A stretch of DNA of 64,000 bases from Prinsepia uniflora (Eukaryota; Streptophyta; Magnoliopsida; Rosales; Rosaceae): the NCBI GenBank assembly GCA_032719365.1, contig CM064864.1, positions 5,812,183 to 5,876,182 of the forward strand, read 5' to 3'. The position numbers were made by a program, and so were the translations under genes. The notes beneath the pieces were generated by a model. The model did not search any database, was not told where the DNA came from, and was given only the letters and a program-made list of their open reading frames with translations. Below, in pieces: positions 58,867 through 64,000 of the stretch. Position 1 is the stretch's first letter. Each line of letters starts with the position of its first letter.

Positions 58867-61601
58867 GTTTTACAGAACATAGTTCTGAATACAAAAGAAA
58901 GAAAACCGATACAAAGCGTACACGCACTACGGAAAATTGAAACACTCTGGGATCCCCTCCGCGACTTCTATGCCTCCGACGCTACCTCGACGCCGAAACC
59001 CCGCTCTAGCTCCACGACCTTGAGGGCAATTTAAAAACAGAAAGTGTGAGTGGACCATAAAGAAAAGAAAAGTTCCCAAAACCATTTATAAGAAAAACCG
59101 GGTTTGGCCCACCGTTTTGAAACCACAAGCATAACTCAGTTATTAAAGCAATTATAGTTCACATAAACCTCATCATAAAAACAAAAACACTATAAAACAC
59201 AGTTATAGAAATCTTAGCATAAGCATCATAAAACTGTATCATAAACCATGAATATCAAGTCATCATTATCCGATCAAACCTGCTGGACCTATCCGAGTCT
59301 TTAAACTCAACAGGCCTACGGGGGAAATATCAATATATCCGAGTCTTTAAACTCCCGAGTCTTTAAACTCAATCCGGGTCTTTAAACCCAATCCGGGCCC
59401 GTCCCCCGTCAAATCAATATCCGGGTCTTTAAACCCAATAACCAGATCCAGCAAATCCAATCCAAAACCATTTGAAAACCATTTATCATTCCACATACAA
59501 ACCCGAATCCGAAATCACTGGTCCGATGCCATTCCAGCATCCAGAACCATCATTCCGAACCCAAATCCGGAAATCCACTTTTCACCTTTAAAACCAAATT
59601 CCGCTTTCCGAAATCCGATTCTAAAACCGAAAACCCTTTAATCACCAAATCATGTTTCCAAATCCCTTTATGAACATTGAAACCACTTATCCATTGAAAT
59701 CCTAAATCCATAACATCATATTCAAAAATCATACTTTTCCTCGTAAAACGTGCTGAAAACCGAACATCCTCGAAAAACGTGCAACTATGTAAATCAACAA
59801 AGCATATCCGATAAACATAAAATCATAATTAAAACCATAAAACAATTATAGAAAAACAGTTATGCATGCTCGAGTTTAAGGAAAGGGTCCACTCACAGTA
59901 CCAAACCCTCAATCGCGTTCCGAACGTCTTGTACGTTCCTCTGCTTCCTCGGGAAGTCCCAATCCTGTCAACAACCACCAAAGTACGTTACTAACACGTC
60001 TACTAAGACTCTCCTAATTTTCCCCAAAAATCCCCGAGTCCTAAACGTAACGAACCGGAACCCTTAACCTTCACCCTCGCGGAACTAACCTCAAACGACG
60101 TCCGAACAACCCGAAACCAATTCCATTAGACTCATCACAACACCCAGACTAAAAACCAAGTTGACCGTTTTCCCAACCACTGTCGCACGCGCCTCCACAC
60201 GCCGCTCAAAGTGGCTGCGCGTGGCCCTCACGCGCCAACTACAGTGTCACCGTCTACCTCGAGTCGACCCGGTCAAACCGGCTTCTGCAATTCAAACCGG
60301 CGAGGACGGTTCTCCGTCGTCCGTCCACCCAATCGACTCCTTTCTTCACCATCCTCTTCATCCCGTCCTAAACTATCCATTCCCCTACTCCAAACACCTC
60401 GACTCACCCTAAAACCTGTCGACTCAAGCTCGAACAGAAGCCCGAACACTGCCCCTGTTTTCCTTCCCGGCCACCCAGGTCTTCCCCTGTCACGGTAGCT
60501 AGCTTAAACCAATCCTAGGACCTCACTGAGTCTCACCCAACTCACCAGAACCGTCGACTCAAACCCAGACTTCACGACTTCCAATTTGAAAATCGACGGC
60601 AAAACAGAGCATCAAAAGGGAAACAAGAAATTACCTGTCCTCCGGTCGCCGTCGTGAGCTCCACCGTGGCAACACAACTCCTCCAGTCCACCTCCAGCCT
60701 CTGGACACCTCCACCAGCTTCGATTGATCGAACACGGCCACACCACCACTCACAACTCCTCTCTGTTCTTTGTTTTCCCCCTGGTTTCTCGTGGCTCACC
60801 TCTCACCCACACACAGCCACCGCACCTCCAAACCTCCTCTCTGTCTCCTTCTTGATCTCTGGTCACTCCTCACACACTCACAAAATCACACCCTCACCAA
60901 GCTTGATCGATTCCTCCCCAAATTCCCAGTCTATGTTTTCTCTCTAGGTCGAAGAACAAACACGAACACACGGGCACCCCCAATTATTTGGACCGTGCAC
61001 ACGCCTAGAAGCCACTAGGCCCTTGCCACGCGTCACAATCCTCCCCTTCTCTCTCACAACTGTCTCAATCTCAGCCCTCCATTTGTCCCTCTCTGTTGCA
61101 CCAATCCCAGAGCACAAAGACCAAAATGCCCTTCCTTTTAAGCCAAAATTACAATCTTGCCACTCTCTTTCTAGACCCATAACTCACACATCGTAAGTCC
61201 GATGAATACGTGCCGCCTGTCATCGAACTCAGGACGATGAGATCTAGCTAACCATCCTAAGTCAACGTGTCAAAACCCGATCATACGAAAAGTCAACTTT
61301 TCCCCTATTTTAACCAAATTACAGTTATGCCCTCAACCTTCCGACCATCATAACTTCCTCCTCGGATGTCGGAATCGGGCGTGCCACCTGTCTACGGATT
61401 CGTGACGTCCTAAACTACGTCCTGGTCATTGGTCAAAACCCAATTGACCGCCCGAACTAAAAGTCAACAGTTTTCCAGAACTAGGGACAAAATCGTCATT
61501 CTACCCTAACGACCTTATCGGGACCAACTAACCACCCATTAAGCTCACTAATCTAATATTAATCACGGTCTTAACCTTAAGTTCCGGGACGGGTCGTTAC
61601 A
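58867..61601 (-). mobile_element. LTR H, truncated at its 3' end
   Basis: It is collinear with solo LTR E from GTTTTACAGA(A/G)CATAG to GGGACGGGTCGTTACA (61601). About 116 bp equivalent to the E terminus (TGTCAGGACCC...) are missing at the left, so no target duplication can be tested. The minus-strand exon-like segment 59964-59897 (68 nt, the same as E and D), donor 59896 and hairpin repeats (59295-59445) are present. Confidence 0.85.
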
Positions 61602-62255
61602 TAGGGTGTGCTCCAACCCTATGTAAATTATAAAAAAAAAATCAATATTCTAGTGTTAATTTGAATGAAAATTGCCAATTTTTTGGAAGATAACACGTAC
61701 ACCCCACTCAATTAAAATTAGTCCAATGCAAGTTAATAAAGCTAAAAAAACAACTCCTTCAATTATTAATAGATAATAGACTCCAACATAAACTTTATAG
61801 CTCCTTGCTCTAAAAGCTCCTACCCAGCATTGGGTACAAGGACATATCACCAGTCGAGATGTAAATATTATCCTATTTTAAAAGTCAAGGTGTCATCAAC
61901 GAATGTTGGTGCTCGTGTCCAAAATGTTGTCGTAGCGGAATCCGGGGTTGCCTTTCGATGGCTAACTTCCTAATGAGCGGATACGCAAATGTTTGGGTGA
62001 AAGGGATCTTAGTTTGATGTAGTGGACTGAGGTGTAAGTAACTAGGGCGAGTAGGGGAAGGCTGAAAGCCTTGAGTCATGGTGTTGCAGTCCAGCCTTAG
62101 ATAGGCTGATCTAGCTGATTTGGCCTTCTAGCTATTTTCAAAATAGGTGTGCCAATAGTTGAAATTGTTAATGGACAAGGTTAAAAGTGGGCTCATGAAC
62201 CTTCGTTCGAATCAAGTGAAAGTGGAACAAGCGGACATTTTTCTTGCGTTGTTCT
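61602..62255. other. Unassigned spacer between LTR H and Cassandra LTR
   Basis: It begins TAGGGTGTGCTCCAACCCTA, a short inverted-repeat-like stretch. The minus-strand frame 62079-61885 is short and unrecognised. No gene is supported. Confidence 0.35.
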
Positions 62256-62468
62256 TGTCAGGATCCGACCCTTCTCAGTTAGGACCCGACTCTAGAATGA
62301 TATTTTCCGCTTTGGGTCTCCTCCCCTCACGGTTTTAATTCGGGAGCTCACGGTCCAACTTCCTAGGGGGTCACCCATCATGAAATTACACCAGCCTCAA
62401 CTCGCTTAACTTTGGAGTTCCAATCGAACCAAAAACCATTGAACTCCCAAAAGGCCTCGTTAGATAGG
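62256..62468 (-). mobile_element. Cassandra-type LTR with 5S rRNA-derived core, interrupted
   Basis: On the minus strand the core reads GGAACTCCAAAGTTAAGCG and GATGGGTGACCCCCTAGGAA. These are the A-box/IE region and C-box of 5S rRNA genes, the hallmark of Cassandra TRIM elements. The 3' terminus is GGGTCGGATCCTGACA (inverted at 62256). The 5' portion is missing: it stops at GAGGCC..CTATC exactly where LTR I begins (62469). No TRIM partner LTR is visible. Confidence 0.75.
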
Positions 62469-64000
62469 TGTAACAACCTGTACCTTCAGGAAGGGTACAA
62501 ATGTAAATTTTGTAAAAGATTTGTAAAAAAAGGACGATTTTGCCCTTGTGATTAGTGTGTCAAAGTTGACTTTTGATTTGCTGGTTGAATGAGCATTGAA
62601 TATTGACCGTGACGTAGTTTAGGACGTCACAAGTCCGTAGACAGGTGGCATGTCCAATTTGGACAATCGGAGAAAAAGTTATGACGTTCGGAAGATTAGG
62701 GACGTTACCGTAATTTTGATTAAATAGAGGGAAATGTTGACTTTTTAGTGGACTTTTGATTTTCACGTAGACCGAGGACCATTAGATAGCTCTCGATGTT
62801 CTGAGTACAAGGGCAGGTGGCACGCTGTCATCGGACGTCGGACGGAATAGTTATGAGTCTGGAAAGTTGAAGGCCAAAATGGTAATTTTAATTCTAAGGG
62901 CATTTTGGTCTTTTTGTATTTAGGGCCAATTAGATAAGGGCAAGTGGCATGAGTGGGATTGGATATTTTGTGCTGATGACCATGAAGAAGGGGACACGTG
63001 GATTAACACTAGAGGATTCTAGGTTGTTAATTATACACACGGGCACATATTGATCATTGTCAACCGTGCATTTTGGTTTGAGAAGCAGAAAACAGAGTGG
63101 TGAGGCGGTGGTGAGTGTGATCGATTCTGTGCGTGTGTGAGAGTCTTGTGAGTTGTGAGAGTAACAGAGAGAAGAAGAGAGGCTGGTGATCGGGTTTTGG
63201 AATTGAAATCGTGCAAGGAACACGGCGATCAGAGGGTTTGATTTTCAGGGAAACAGAGAGAGTTGTGGGACAGAGGCGGTGGTTGTGCCGTGTGTTGGCT
63301 TAATCCAAGCTAAGAGGAGGCTAAGACGGCTACAGGGGACTCAATGGACACCGTGGTACACGGCGGCGGCGAACGGCGGAGGACGAATCGCAGGTGAGAC
63401 CCAAATCCCCTGTTTTTCCCGTTTTGTTTATTTCGAAAGTCGTGGCTTTTGGGTTAGAGTCGAGGGCTTTGGCGAGTGATGTGAGGTTCAGGAAGGTCCC
63501 AGGAGTCGTCTGAGGTTGGTGCCGTGACGGGGGAAAGTCTAGGTGGCTGGAGACCTAAACAGGGCTAACAGGCAGTTTTGTTTCGAGGTTGAAGACGACG
63601 GGTTTCAGGCCTTGATTTCTAGGTTTTAGGACGGGAATGGATTGCTGGGAATTGGACGAAGCTTGTGGGATTGAAATTGTGGAAAATCATGGAGGAATTG
63701 CAGAGAACCGGTCACGCCGGTTCAGTACAGTCGAACCGGCTGACTCGAGGAAGACAATGACACTGTAGCAGCGCGTGAGGCCCACGCGCAGCCACTTTGG
63801 GCGGCACGTGGGGGCGCGTGGGGAGGAATTTGAGAAAACTTCCAACATGGTTTTTGGTGTAAATGTTATAACGAATCCATTGGGACAAGTTTCGGGTTTA
63901 TCAGACGTTATTTCGAGATAGTTTTAGAATCCGGACGGTTTAGGGTTTAAACTTAAATTACGTATAAATTCCCGGGAATTTGGGGAAATTAGTGACAAGA
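62469..64000 (+). mobile_element. LTR I, F-like, running off the window
   Basis: It starts TGTAACAACCTGTACC and is collinear with solo LTR F: both ACGT modules, GTTTGAGAAGCAGAAA, the donor-like CAG followed by GTGAGA (63394), and the GCGCGTG core (63760-63820). The right part lies outside the window. The preceding 5 bases are ATAGG. Confidence 0.85.

Noticed and set aside
62335..62430. A functional 5S rRNA gene
   Set aside because: Only part of the 5S sequence is present and it is diverged; it sits within a TRIM-type LTR, so it is Cassandra-derived.
42555..64000. E then F (minus then plus, about 0.8 kb apart) and H then I (same order and spacing) as a segmental duplication
   Set aside because: The sequences between them differ: LTR C between E and F, unknown spacer and Cassandra between H and I. 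E and F have independent target duplications, so the similar layout is chance.
1..64000. tRNA genes or a host rRNA array
   Set aside because: No cloverleaf with A and B boxes was recognised by eye; a covariance-model search was not possible here.

Overview
This window reads as nuclear DNA of a woody eudicot. Protein-coding genes have GT-AG introns and plant-specific families (FYVE-type FAB1, LURP-one, FLZ zinc finger), intergenic DNA is AT-rich, and well over half of the window is transposon-derived. The Cassandra-type 5S-bearing LTR and the LTR family seen here suggest Rosaceae, but that is inference and no species is assigned.

Genes, left to right: the 5' half of a FAB1/PIKfyve phosphoinositide kinase gene (minus, exons between 1 and 3694, running off the left edge); a three-exon LURP-one-related gene (14539-15416, plus); a five-exon gene for translation factor eIF2B subunit alpha (19617-22409, plus); a possible LEA-like 3' exon (23700-23837, minus, incomplete); and a two-exon FCS-like zinc finger gene (55963-56672, plus). 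Between FAB1 and the LURP-one gene lie two hAT-like, ATATCG-rich elements (9080-10846 and about 10859-12262). They carry pieces of host genes, including a frameshifted calmodulin-like pseudogene. A 1.06-kb hAT-type element rich in ACCGAACCG (16116-17174) sits in one copy of a local duplication whose other copy (about 17848-18430) lacks it.

From 24285 to 52245 the sequence is nested retroelements. Element A (24285-35225) is a gag-only LTR retrotransposon with two 585-bp LTRs; its left LTR is split by a 3.6-kb solo LTR (B) with a perfect 5-bp target duplication. A decayed LINE (about 37890-38944, resuming 52099-52245) is split by a large LTR (C, 38945-52098). C itself is split by four more solo LTRs (D, E, F, G), each with a perfect and different 5-bp duplication. 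Two further relatives lie at 58867-61601 (H, minus, truncated) and 62469-64000 (I, plus, cut by the window edge). I interrupts a Cassandra-type LTR (62256-62468).

The main discovery candidate is this family of very long LTRs (1.7 to 3.6 kb, TGTAAC...TCCTGACA, no long ORF). The members share an intron-like layout: a candidate donor, an acceptor TTGACAG, a short exon of 58-78 nt, a donor GTGAGTGGAC, and an acceptor near CCTTCAG followed by GTCGTGG. Inside the second candidate intron are tandem mini-hairpins whose stem bases appear to change in pairs (GGGT..ACCC against GAGT..ACTC). They also share a conserved GCGCGTG hairpin core and a long palindrome. All of this was read by eye; alignments and transcript data would be needed to confirm it.
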